A stretch of 64,000 nucleotides of DNA, taken from NCBI RefSeq assembly GCF_001039355.2, contig NW_019775158.1:226827-290826 (forward strand), in the 5' to 3' direction. A program made the position numbers and the translations under genes. Of the stretch, positions 49,733 to 61,036 are shown piece after piece. The stretch comes from Lingula anatina. Taxonomy: Eukaryota; Brachiopoda; Lingulata; Lingulida; Lingulidae. The notes under the pieces are model-generated. The model did not search any database. It had not been told where the DNA came from and saw only the letters and a list, made by a program, of their open reading frames with translations. Numbering within the stretch: the stretch's first letter is position 1; the number at the start of each line of letters is the position of its first letter.

Positions 49733-51921
49733 GGTAGACACTGTGATGTTGAACCGTGTCTATAGCTTTGTGAAACTCTGTTTGCCAAGCAATGAATCAT
49801 ATAACTGGAGACTGAGGGAGGTTATAAAACGACCAATCAGCTGTCAGAAAGGGTGGCATTCACTGGCCCCACAACTACAATGAAAGGAATAAGGGGTACT
49901 GGAGGAGATCAGCATTGGTAAGAATTGTGCCGGAAGTGTGACGTCAAGTGGTGTAAGACGCGAAGCTGAGTGGTCATTTTTAGTTGGAGGTGAACGGGAG
50001 AAAAGACGTGGACTCGGAGAAAAAAGCAGTTTTTGAAACAACATGGTAATATAACATTTCTTCTTTACACATTTTGTGCAGAGAATACTTGTAGAAATAA
50101 TAGGCACATAAAATGAAAACGTGACACGGAACTTGAAGGTCCAAAATCGTGCTAAATTTGCAGACAACTTGTTTTGAAATGCATGCTGCATCGACCGCCA
50201 GCGCGACAAAGGGCGTAAAGTAGAAAGGAATTCCCGGGAGGCTATAAATCGTTGTCATGTGGAATTTTGACATTTATATAATCTGATATGTCCATATCTA
50301 AGTATTTTTTGGGATTTTTATGGTATGTGCTGCAATTATAAAGATGTTTTAGAGTTCTTGAAGGACCTAGTGAAAACCAGGAAGTGAGTCGTAACTAACA
50401 ACTGAATCGCACCAATCTACGGCTGCTGTGCAAAGATGTATCTTTTTTTAAATATTGTGACGAATTTTTAGATCTTTATATGTCCATCTGACATGAAATT
50501 CCACACACATGATCACACTAATACACCTTTTACACCGGGGTAGGCACTTATCAGTGACAAATGCCAAGACAAAGGTGACATTCTGACAGCCTCTTATCTG
50601 AGCTATTTTATTTGTTTATTTAAAAAGAAAACGTTTATTTGCCTCCCGGACAAGTATTTATTATAGCTTTCATGTATTTTGTTAGGTTTCCCTTCTTGTG
50701 GAAAATAATATAAATAAAAGCAGATATATAGTAAAACGTATTTCCATTGCTGGCTGTCATCTTTCTCCCGCGGCAACGCCATGCAGGCCTCATGAATGAG
50801 AAATGCTAACGCGACCCTTTGGTTTGGGAGCACAAATGCACAAACTAAAGCATCCAGCCACGAATCAAGTATCCCAACGTAAAAATACTTTACATAAGCC
50901 AAAGATTTTATTACACAAACAATTTGGCCAGTTTCTATCAGGGTCCTTTATTTACGGCCGCAATGCGTTCTCGACAATCTCCCGTTCTTACAGAACGGTC
51001 CGAACGGATAAAAGGTTTTTTTTTTAATAAATAAATTATTAAATCAATTACACAGACTTTTCGCGTGAAAAATGTATGGGAATGATGTACTAGTATTTTA
51101 CATTACTTGTATTTCGTATTTTTTGAAAACGGAATCAAATTATTTTTTGTGTGTGTTTCATATTTATTTTGTCGTTGACCTGTCCAATAACATTATAGTT
51201 TTACTTTTTTGCATAGGGAATTGTATAAGTGAATTGAACTGTTCTGGGGAGTTTATTCTTTAAAAGTTGTCATGGGGTGGTTGCACATAAAATAAAGAGG
51301 TAAAAACTGCACTGTGTCTTTCTTTATAAATTACATTTTACAGTTCATAATAAAACAGAATGAAAGTACCCAATAAAATATTTACATTTATACCACAAAA
51401 GAGCAATTGTCTAATATGAAAACGTTTTTTTTCATTGTCACTAAGAAGTATAATTTGAGCTGACAAGTTCCTTGACAAAGTATTCCACAATCATCCAAAA
51501 GATCATTTATGAAGTCATTGTTCAAAGAAACTTGTTAAAAGCTGGGAAATGGGCTCCGAATATGGTCAATATTCATTTAGCATTTTTCATATGTTGTTAC
51601 TGCACAGATAGTTAAGCGTTGAATAGTGGCGAGAGAACCGACACTAAGACTCCGTTTACATGAAAAATCTATTTTCTAAAAATCTATTTTCTATTCGCGG
51701 TATCTTGTGATCACTCCGAGCGCAGCCGAGAATTAATTACAGCTTTGGAAGTAACTGGCTCGCGCTGCCAGTAATTACGCCGCGGGGTATTCAGGGCACA
51801 GACCGTGATCACAAGATACCGCGAATAGAAAATAGATTTTTAGAAAATAGATTTTTCATGTGAACGAAGCCCAAGATAGTATCGTCACGGATAGACAATC
51901 AAACATTGTGATGTAACAATG
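49733..51921. other. Flank of esterase exon 1 to CE2 3' end, second contig version
   Basis: It repeats 46945-48834 to about 51596, then continues with a hairpin MITE (51649-51868) and the CE2 3' end. No additional exon seen. Confidence 0.6.
51649..51868. mobile_element. Hairpin MITE downstream of CE2
   Basis: About 220 bp with ~65-bp inverted repeats: ACATGAAAAATCTATTTTCT on the left and its reverse complement on the right, each with the internal duplication AAATCTATTTTCT, running inward to CGCGGTATCTTGTGATCAC. Centre of about 85 bp. The contig that begins at 53169 starts inside the right arm of this hairpin. Confidence 0.8.
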
Positions 51922-53167
51922 TTAATCCTTCTTGGACCTTGGAGATTTCCCCATTTTCGAACCTTTTTTCTTGCATTTCTTTCCTTTAGAAGAGAGTGCT
52001 CGAGCCTCGTCAGCTTCTTTACCCACTCTCACTATTGCAGGAAGTACCTCGGTCGCAAACAGATACTGGCGCTCCCTATCGAATGTTTCCACGGTGGTGG
52101 GCGTGTCCAGGTTCATGAATTGTCTGGAAGACGCTGTATATTCCGGCCACTGGACGGTGACCGGGTCACCAACATTTGGATTACTGAAAGGACAGGAATA
52201 TCATTAACTTATTTGTAAAACACCTGTTATATACAACATTAAAAATCAAACCAAGGTCTAAATACAGTATATTGATGAGCGAGCCTTAGATACAGTATAT
52301 ACACGTTGCACATTTTCAGTTCAATCTAATTCAAACAAAATATACAGAAATGTAAATATATTTCGAAGTGGATTGCTTGATATAGTTTCACCTTGAAATG
52401 AATAGTTTATCAGATATTAAAAATTCATTGTTCCATAATTACCCATTCTTTGCAAAGTTAGCCACGTAGCGTCTGATAGCCCTATTAAGTTCCATTTCCT
52501 CAGCAGTCAAACTGTACACGTCCGGGTGTTCCTCAAAAACCCCAAAAAATGGAATAGCTGTATCAAAATGTTCAGCCCGTATAGAAGGCGCCTTAGGAAA
52601 GTAAGAAAGTGGATAGCCATAACGGACAGACAGTGTGTATTTGTACGTTGTGGCACCTCCCACTTCGTTCAGCCTCGCCGACTCTTCTGCTGGCATTCCG
52701 AAGAGAAAGTCAGTGTTCTGTTGCGTCGCCCGGGTCAGGAGATCCAAAGGATCCATTGGATCCTGTATTAGGCCGTATTCAGTAATCGTCGACCTGGCAA
52801 AAGCAATTGCCGCGCTTTCCGTGGTAAATCTATACTCCCCTAAAGCATAGTTTTTAGCTAAATGCAGTTGCCTGGCAACTGTAGGGGGAATCCCCGCAAA
52901 GGGTAAGGTATAGATGCTGCCGTCATGGGAGGTGGCGCCAACCATGTATCGAAGCCCGGATGTCACGTTCTGTCTCAAGAGGTCTCGTGGATCTTTTGGA
53001 ATGAAGTGGCCGTCTATCACTGGCCGCCAGTCAATTCCTTGTTGAGCCAGTAAGGTAGCGTCCATACTGCGGAGGCATCGAAGCATTTTCTGCGGCTTTG
53101 ACATTCCACATCCGGCACTTTTGGCTTGTTCCAAACTGTAGTTAAGAGACCTGGCTAGAGACCAAGG
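51922..53167 (-). CDS. CE2 exon 3 and 3' part of exon 2, duplicate contig version
   Basis: Exon 3 (52183-51922) and part of exon 2 (53167-52443) are near identical to the corresponding parts of CE2 at 53298-54544. The copy is cut by the N at 53168 in the middle of PWSLARSLNYS. The duplicated block runs 51797-53167 versus 53169-54545. I treat it as an unmerged contig end, not a separate gene. Confidence 0.8.
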
Positions 53168-53168
53168 N
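53168..53168. other. Single-N contig join 2
   Basis: Left side ends inside an esterase exon; the right side begins inside a MITE hairpin, repeating 1.37 kb. Confidence 0.9.
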
Positions 53169-53297
53169 AGGGCACAGACCGTGATCACAAGATACCGCGA
53201 ATAGAAAATAGATTTTTAGAAAATAGATTTTTCATGTGAACGAAGCCCAAGATAGTATCGTCACGGATAGACAATCAAACATTGTGATGTAACAATG

Positions 53298-55267
53298 TTA
53301 ATCCTTCTTGGACCTTGGAGATTTCCCCATTTTCGAACCTTTTTTCTTGCATTTCTTTCCTTTAGAAGAGAGTGCTCGAGCCTCGTCAGCTTCTTTACCC
53401 ACTCTCACTATTGCAGGAAGTACCTCGGTCGCAAACAGATACTGGCGCTCCCTATCGAATGTTTCCACGGTGGTGGGCGTGTCCAGGTTCATGAATTGTC
53501 TGGAAGACGCTGTATATTCCGGCCACTGGACGGTGACCGGGTCACCAACATTTGGATCACTGAAAGGACAGGAATATCATTAACTTATTTGTAAAACACC
53601 TGTTATATACAACATTAAAAATCAAACCAAGGTCTAAATACAGTATATTGATGAGCGATCCTTAGATACAGTATATATACGTTGTACATTTTCAGTTCAA
53701 TCTAATTCAAACAAAATATACAGAAATGTAATATATATTTCGAAGTGGATTGCTTGATATAGTTTCGCCTTGAAATGAATAGTTTATCAGATATTAAAAA
53801 GTAATTGTTCCATAATTACCCATTCTTTGCAAAGTTAGCCACGTAGCGTCTGATAGCCCTATTAAGTTCCATTTCCTCAGCAGTCAAACTGTACACGTCC
53901 GGGTGTTCCTCAAAAACCCCAAAAAATGGAATAGCTGTATCAAAATGTTCAGCCCGTATAGAAGGCGCCTTAGGAAAGTAAGAAAGTGGATAGCCATAAC
54001 GGACAGACAGTGTGTATTTGTACGTTGTGGCACCTCCCACTTCGTTCAGCCTCGCCGACTCTTCTGCTGGCATTCCGAAGAGAAAGTCAGTGTTCTGTTG
54101 CGTCGCCCGGGTCAGGAGATCCAAAGGATCCATTGGATCCTGTATTAGGCCGTATTCAGTAATCGTCGACCTGGCAAAAGCAATTGCCGCGCTTTCCGTG
54201 GTAAATCTATACTCCCCTAAAGCATAGTTTTTAGCTAAATGCAGTTGCCTGGCAACTGTAGGGGGAATCCCCGCAAAGGGTAAGGTATAGATGCTGCCGT
54301 CATGGGAGGTGGCGCCAACCATGTATCGAAGCCCGGATGTCACGTTCTGTCTCAAGAGGTCTCGTGGATCTTTTGGAATGAAGTGGCCGTCTATCACTGG
54401 CCGCCAGTCAATTCCTTGTTGAGCCAGTAAGGTAGCGTCCATACTGCGGAGGCATCGAAGCATTTTCTGCGGCTTTGACATTCCACATCCGGCACTTTTG
54501 GCTTGTTCCAAACTGTAGTTAAGAGACCTGGCTAGAGACCAAGGTGCTAAGACTGTTCCACTAGCTGATATCCCTCCCTGTATCAAACCTCGATTCAATG
54601 GTGAAATCATCTGAAAATCCACGGAAGCTCCCCCTGCAGAACCGCCGCTTAAAGTTATACGATCAGGGTCTCCGCCAAACGCCTCAGCGTTCTCCCGTAC
54701 CCATTTAATAGCCGAGTGCTGGTCATACAGGCCGTAATTTCCCCTTGCCTCGTCAGTCCCTGTGCTGAAGAACCCCAGAAACCCCAGCCTATAGTTAGCA
54801 CTGACTACAATGACGTCACCCTCGAGAGCAAGGATATCCCCGTTGTACGATGCACCAGAGCCCGCAGAAAACCTCCCTCCGTGAATATACATGATGATCG
54901 CAAGCGACTCATTCCTCGCTCTCAAAACGTCAACACCACGTGGCACGTACAGGTTCAAAAACAGGCAATCTTCGTCCCGTCTGATGTCGGTGATTGTCTT
55001 ACCTAGGTGGACGTACGGTAGAAGCCTGCTGTCGAGCTGCGGGCAGTGCGGACCAAATTGTTTGGCCTCTCTCACAGTATCCCCCCATCCGGGATGTGGC
55101 TCAGGATTGGCGAACCGAAGTCTTCCCACCGGGGGTTTTACGTACGGTATACCACGAAAGCGGTCCACAATGCCAGAACCTGGGGGAAAAAAGAAGAGTA
55201 TGAACGGATGGAAGAGCCCGAAGGGGTTGATATAGACACATAATTTCACAAATATCACATCACAAAG

Positions 55268-55300
<33 letters not shown>

Positions 55301-56764
55301 TGTATTGGTGTTGCAACTATCGCAACAGTCATAACGCCTAAACGATATTTCAAACAGCTATCATTTTTTGGGTTACCAGAAGTCTGACATCGAGGAGAAT
55401 TCCTGGGTAGCCCCCTTGTAACTTCTAAAGTGAAGTGTGTGTGTTAGTGTGGAAACAAACCACTGATTGCTTTACAGTGTTAGTGTGCGTGCACGCGTGT
55501 GTGTGTGTTTGTTGAAGAGGGCCACGTGATGAAAATGGTGCTAGTTTTTGGTCGTTGAAATATAGTTGTGCATGTTTTTTATCACTATTAATGAAACCGT
55601 TCAATTTGTGTTTCTTTAACAGACGACAGAACCGTGGTCACAAATTAAGTTACGTCGGATGTACATTACAGCCGTTATTGTTCAAAGTTGACATATTGCA
55701 CCTAGAGTATGAGTCCATTCAGGTAGGATACAATGACAAGGTAAATTACGACTGGCTCATTCCAAGTGATTTATTAAGTCACCCAGTAGCTACTCACAAA
55801 CTGGAATTTTAATTAATGAGCTACCCGGAAGTGACATGGGCTGATAACAGGGTGATGGGGCCTGGGGGGTGTGAGGGAACGTGTTGGCGGAGGGAGGGAG
55901 GGAGGGTCGTTTGGAGGTACCAGTATACCACCTGACCAAAGGGTGCGCTAGTAATCCGTTACAGAAAAATTATGCTTAGATTACTGTACTTAAATTTTCT
56001 ATGCTATTTTACAGGCCCCTGATAACACAGGGCAGTACAATGTACATATAGTATATGATACTGATTCCAAAAGCGAGAGGGTCCAACGTTAATGGATCCT
56101 AGAAAAAGCATTTTAAAAGAATGCATTTAGGTTGTGGCTTTGGTATTGCATGGAACCACCATTGCCGGGCTTTTCCTAGATAATCCAGCATACATGTGCA
56201 GATACAGTGTATGTACAGCTACTAGTACCCGCGGCACATGATCGAAGAATCATAATATGTTGACAGGGTCTTTCGTTTTACAAAATTTCTCGGTTTCGTC
56301 AAAACAATATTTGAAAACAATTGCATTTTTGCTATCTACTGGTACATGTTAATGAGCAAAAATGTTCATTAGCTTAGTTGATGGATTAAACATGTATATG
56401 ATAATTATTAAACTAGCTGGAATGTTTTTTATACCCCAAGCTTTCATATAGTCTTATTCAATATAAACATTTTAGCAGTTACATTTAATACGATGATTGA
56501 TAAAAAGTATCGAGCTAAAGAATCATTGTGCATGTACAGCATATGTGACTCTATCTACTACGAAAATTTACTTATGCATTTATCGGTATTTCCTTTGTAT
56601 TAACTGGCATCCCAAAACTTACCATTACCGGTATCCACATTAACTCTTTCACCCACGATCTTCCCGAGAGTTGTCGTCACCACTGGCGTTTCTGCACACA
56701 AGGTTCCTGGTATTATTAGCAATAAACAGAAACATACCGCGAAAATGATATCAACCTCCGCCAT
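53298..56764 (-). CDS. Carboxylesterase CE2 (complete, 3 exons, 587 aa, secreted)
   Basis: Type-B carboxylesterase/cholinesterase-family hydrolase. Exons 56764-56623 (signal peptide MAEVDIIFAVCFCLLLIIP and first strand), 55179-53820 and 53559-53298 (TAA), 1,764 nt, phases 1 and 2. Features: GIPYVKPPVG (58-67), EDCLFLNLYVP (117-127), oxyanion-hole region HGGRF (147-151), GNYGLYDQHSA, FGGDPDRITLSGGSAGG with nucleophile Ser218, an acid-region motif TSHDGS in place of the usual DEG, and AEHFDT with the likely catalytic His. The elbow is GGSAG where CE1 and CE3 have GDSAG. The C-terminus is a Lys/Ser-rich tail (KGKKCKKKGSKMGKSPRSKKD region) with no membrane anchor, so it is unlike neuroligins. Substrate unknown. 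Exon 2 sits in a 1,443-aa-free 1.4-kb intron context shared with the truncated copy at 45 kb. Confidence 0.88.
55262..55312. repeat. Poly-T and (GT)n tract in CE2 intron 1
   Basis: Simple sequence; a related tract is in the paralogous segment at 45.17 kb. Confidence 0.8.
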
Positions 56765-57884
56765 GGTAGACACTGTGATGTTGAACCGTGTCTATAGCTT
56801 TGTGAAACTCTGTTTGCCAAGCAATGAATCATATAACTGGCGACACCTAGGGTGGTGTATAAAACGACCAATCAGCTGTCAGAAGGGGTGGCATTCACTG
56901 GCCCCACTATTACAGTGGAAGGAACTGTAGTTATTTACTACACTACCGATCACGTCAGGAGTCTCCCGACTTGGAGACATGTCTTCCATCCTTCCAGTTC
57001 AGATATATTTTCTCTCTCGTTTTGTTGATAAGTGCGGCGACTTCACTCAGGAAATGATATGCCAAATTACAAGGGTCTTTGTGTGAGTAACATCCTGAAC
57101 ACTATGTTAATGTTGACAAGAGGCAATGCTTGTTTCGAAAGGAAACGAGATACCGATCATTTTAAACGCGGGCATTGTTTGTAATAATTGCTTTTAAAAT
57201 CAGACTTCTTTTGGTAATGTTTTACTGAATACCACCTGACCCAACTAAGAAAGCTGCTTTTATACATTCTCAAGATACATTTTCATCTTTTGCCCGGATT
57301 TGGTATAGCTGCGTGCATGAACATCAAAACAGTAGCTTCGCGTTGCATTGTGGGTTAATTTTTAACCCTCTAAGAGAGCATTCTTGGCCAGTTGATTCGC
57401 GGATTGACTACACCCACAAGCTACACCCACAGCAGGGGCAAAGCAATTAAATCTCGGCTCATACTTTCATGTTGTTCGCGCCATATTTGATCCCCATACT
57501 GGTTTGTCCGAGGATCACTTATGGTCGTATTCAGAACAGTGAACTAAGTAGTCTGCGGGTCAAATATGGCCGACCCACTTGAATACTTCGCCACGGGTAA
57601 TCTATTCAGTGACTATTAGCGGAAAAGAGGGCACGCTTTTTAGTGGGTCGCCATATTTGACCAGCGCACTAGTTAGCCCACTGTTCTGAATGATGCCTAC
57701 TTGTAAAAGCTCCCTAAATGACTTGGCGAAGCAGGACGCCTGAGACATGAAGGTTGTGAAATAAGTTCTTAAACGTCGAAAGGTAAATAAGAGTGTAATT
57801 GAAAGTTTCAAGAAGAGTTTATACTGTGGCTCGAGCACTAGGCCTACAGTTGAATTTTAAATTTTAAATTTAAATTTTAAAGGA
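56765..57884. other. Upstream flank of CE2, first contig version
   Basis: Holds the conserved TATA/CCAAT block (56858-56872) and a MITE-like inverted repeat at about 57527-57693. No exon. Confidence 0.6.
57527..57693. mobile_element. Short MITE-like inverted repeat (two contig versions)
   Basis: Ends ATTCAGAACAGTG and CACTGTTCTGAAT are exact reverse complements, with inner symmetric blocks GGTCAAATATGGC and GCCATATTTGACC. About 167 bp. The same element appears at about 59565-59731 in the overlapping contig. Confidence 0.75.
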
Positions 57885-57885
57885 N
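57885..57885. other. Single-N contig join 3
   Basis: Separates the two near-identical 2.0-kb copies. Confidence 0.9.
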
Positions 57886-58681
57886 AAATGACATGGGCTG
57901 ATAACAGGGTGATGGGGCCTGGGGGGTGTGAGGGAACGTGTTGGCGGAGGGAGGGAGGGAGGGTCGTTTGGAGGTACCAGTATACCACCTGACCAAAGGG
58001 TGCGCTAGTAATCCGTTACAGAAAAATTATGCTTAGATTACTGTACTTAAATTTTCTATGCTATTTTACAGGCCCCTGATAACACAGGGTAGTACAATGT
58101 ACATGTAGTATATGATACTGATTCAAAAAGCGAGAGGGTCCAACGTTAATGGATCCTAGAAAAGCATTTTAAAAGAATGCATTTAGGTTGTGGCATTGGT
58201 ATTGCATGGAACCACCATTGCCGGGCTTTTCCTAGATAATCCAGCATACATGTGCAGATACAGTGTATGTACAGCTACTAGTACCCGCGGCACATGATCG
58301 AAGAATCATAATATGTTGACAGGGTCTTTCGTTTTACAAAATTTCTCGGTTTCGTCAAAACAATATTTGAAAACAATTGCATTTTTGCTATCTACTGGTA
58401 CATGTTAATGAGCAAAAATTTTCATTAGCTTAGTTGATGGATTATACATGTATATGATAATTATTAAACTAGCTGGAATGTTTTTTATACCCCAAGCTTT
58501 CATATAGTCTTATTCAATACAAACATTTTAGCAGTTACATTTAATACGATGATTGATAAAAAGTATCGAGCTAAAGAATCATTGTGCATGTACAGCATAT
58601 GTGACTCTATCTACTACGAAAATTTACTTATGCATTTATCGGTTTAATTTCCTTTGTATTAACTGGCATCCCAAAACTTAC

Positions 58682-58820
58682 CATTACCGGTATCCACATT
58701 AACTCTTTCACCCACGATCTTCCCGAGAGTTGTCGTCACCACTGGCGTTTCTGCACACAAGGTTTCTGGTAATATTAGCAATAAACAGAAACATACCGCG
58801 AAAATGATAACCTCCGCCAT
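58682..58820 (-). CDS. CE2 exon 1, second contig version
   Basis: A 139-bp version of CE2 exon 1 (ATG at 58820) lacking one codon in the signal peptide (MAEVIIF instead of MAEVDIIF); donor and phase conserved. Probably the other allele. Confidence 0.65.
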
Positions 58821-59885
58821 GGTAGACACTGTGATGTTGAACCGTGTCTATAGCTTTGTGAAACTCTGTTTGCCAAGCAATGAATCATATAACTGGAGAC
58901 ACCGGGGGAGGTGTATAAAACGACCAATCAGCTGTCAGAAGGGGTGGCATTCACTTTCCCCACTATTACAGTGGAAGGAACTGTAGTTATTTATTACAGT
59001 AGTTTGAATTCTAGGCCCGAGATGTCTCCTATCCTTGCGATTCAGATTTTTTTTTCTCTCTCTCGTTTCGTTGATAAGTGCGGTGACTTCACTCAGGAAA
59101 TGAAATGCCAAATTACAAGGGTCTTTGTGTGAGTAACATCCTGAACACTATGTTAATGTTGACAAGAGACAATGCTTGTTTCGAAAGGAAATGAGATACC
59201 GATCATTTTAAACGCGGGCATTGTTTGTAATAATTGCTTTTAAAATCAGACTTCTTTTGGTTATGTTTTACTAAATACCACCTGACCCAACTAATACTCA
59301 AGATACATTTTCATCTTTTGCCCAGATTTGGTATAGCTGCGTACATGAACAACAAAACAGTAACTTCGCGTTGCTTTGTGGGTTAATTTTTAACTCTCTA
59401 AGAGAGCATTCTTGGCCAGTTGATTCGCGGATTGACTACACCCACAAGCTACACCCACAGCAGGGGCAAAGCAATTAAATCTCGGCTCATACTTTCATGT
59501 TGTTCGCACCATATTTAATCCCCATAATGGTTTGTCCGAGGATCACTTATGGTCGTATTCAGAACAGTGAACTAAGTAGTCTGCGGGTCAAATATGGCCG
59601 ACCCACTTGAATACTTCGCCACGGGTAATCTATTCAGTGACTATTAGCGGAAAAGAGGGCACGCTTTTTAGTGGGTCGCCATATTTGACCAGCGCACTAG
59701 TTAGCCCACTGTTCTGAATGATGCCTACTTGTAAAAGCTCCCTAAATGACTTGGCGAAGCAGGACGCCTGGGACATAAAGGTTGTGAAATAAGTTCTTAA
59801 ACGTCGAAAGGTAAATAAGAGTGTAATTGTAAGTTTCAAGAAGAGTCTAAACTGTGGCTCGAGCACTAGGCCTACAGTTGAATTT

Positions 59886-61036
59886 TAAAAGAATGTTAAA
59901 TTTGTATGGTCAGGGAATTATATCTGGTATGGCGTAGGTTGTATATCATCGCTTGTGGAGAAAAACGAAAAACGCAACTCTTTGAAAATCAACAGGCAAA
60001 GCGTCGACGCTACAAAAGGAGCTCAAATGCAAAGATTAACTTGTTTTAATTATTGCTTAAACCTGGCTGCTACTGTGACTAAGTTGTATAACAGCTGTTG
60101 GATCGGAATTTTTGAAACATTCTTATACTAAAATTTAACTAATTACTTACTTGCCGGTTTGATTTTTTATATTATTTTGTGTATTCAAAATATCTGATTA
60201 TAGGAAATTTGTAACTCATTTCAAAAGAAAAAATACTGAATATATGTCGAGTTTTTTTATTAAAAGGGTGTTATAAAGTAAGATTCCCCCCTCCCCCCCC
60301 CCTCCCCGCCCAAGACAGCCCCCTCCTACCACAACTTCCGGTCCAATCAGGGAATTTTATCCGATATAATTTCATGGTCCAACACACCCTGAACCCTCCC
60401 CACTCCGCCCCCCCCCCTCCAAAATTGTATTTGCTGACTACCCGCTATTAATATGCATTTTTTTTAATTGTATTTACAACATTTAAGTTATATCTAAGCC
60501 GTAAAATTTTATTGTTTTAAACCAAGCTACAAGAAATGCAGAAAATTATTCAATACATATAATTTCACAGAAAAAATTAAGAAAGATGAAGAAGGGGAAA
60601 ACAAAAAGCTGCATTATGGGATCTTTGTCTCTTTAACCGTGTAGAACAACTATACTTTCGATGCCAACTTACAACTTAAAATGAAGCCAGTTAAAAACTA
60701 CCAATACCGGTAAATTAAATTGCAATTTAAGTTTTATAATACCTGACCCATGAAATTATGGCCATCGCCGTGTACATACTTGGATCTGGGCACACCACGT
60801 TAACATAAAGTCACTTACATGTAGGCATTGTCATGTTTAAAGCCAAAGCACTGATATACGGCGTTGTTAATTTCTAATAAATAGGCAAATCCACGGTAAT
60901 ATCCAATTATGCACTACGTGGATATACAGTATGTCCGTACAACCCAGGAAACACAAAACGTTAATATAACGTTATCACAACAACAAAAAATAACGATTTG
61001 GTAACGTTATAATAACGATCTGTGTTTTCTTGGAAA
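59886..61036. other. Spacer between CE2 and CE3
   Basis: AT-rich, with C-rich patches at about 60290-60310 and 60405-60420. A small inverted-repeat element lies at about 60950-61033. No exon seen. Confidence 0.5.
60950..61033. mobile_element. Mini inverted-repeat element with AACGTTAT motifs
   Basis: About 84 bp. Left CCAGGAAACACAAAACGTTA and right AACGATCTGTGTTTTCTTGG are imperfect reverse complements. AACGTTAT/ATAACGTT motifs recur inside. Confidence 0.55.

Larger units (their letters stand above)
46021..51596. repeat. 2.8-kb direct duplication meeting at N 48835 (contig overlap)
   Basis: 46021-48834 and 48836-51596 are near identical, differing by scattered substitutions and small indels. 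The first copy stops at the N within CATATGTCG, while the second continues with CATATGTTG into unique sequence. This is the pattern of two overlapping contig ends, or alleles, that were not merged. Confidence 0.85.
55832..59885. repeat. 2.0-kb direct duplication meeting at N 57885 (contig overlap)
   Basis: 55832-57884 and 57886-59885 are near identical, with small indels (for example about 18 bp missing at 59284 relative to 57246, and one codon in exon 1). The second copy begins right after the N. Same signature as the other two joins. Confidence 0.85.

Noticed and set aside
52439-53188. Separate 249-aa esterase gene
   Set aside because: Near-identical to part of CE2 and cut by an N; best explained as an overlapping contig end.
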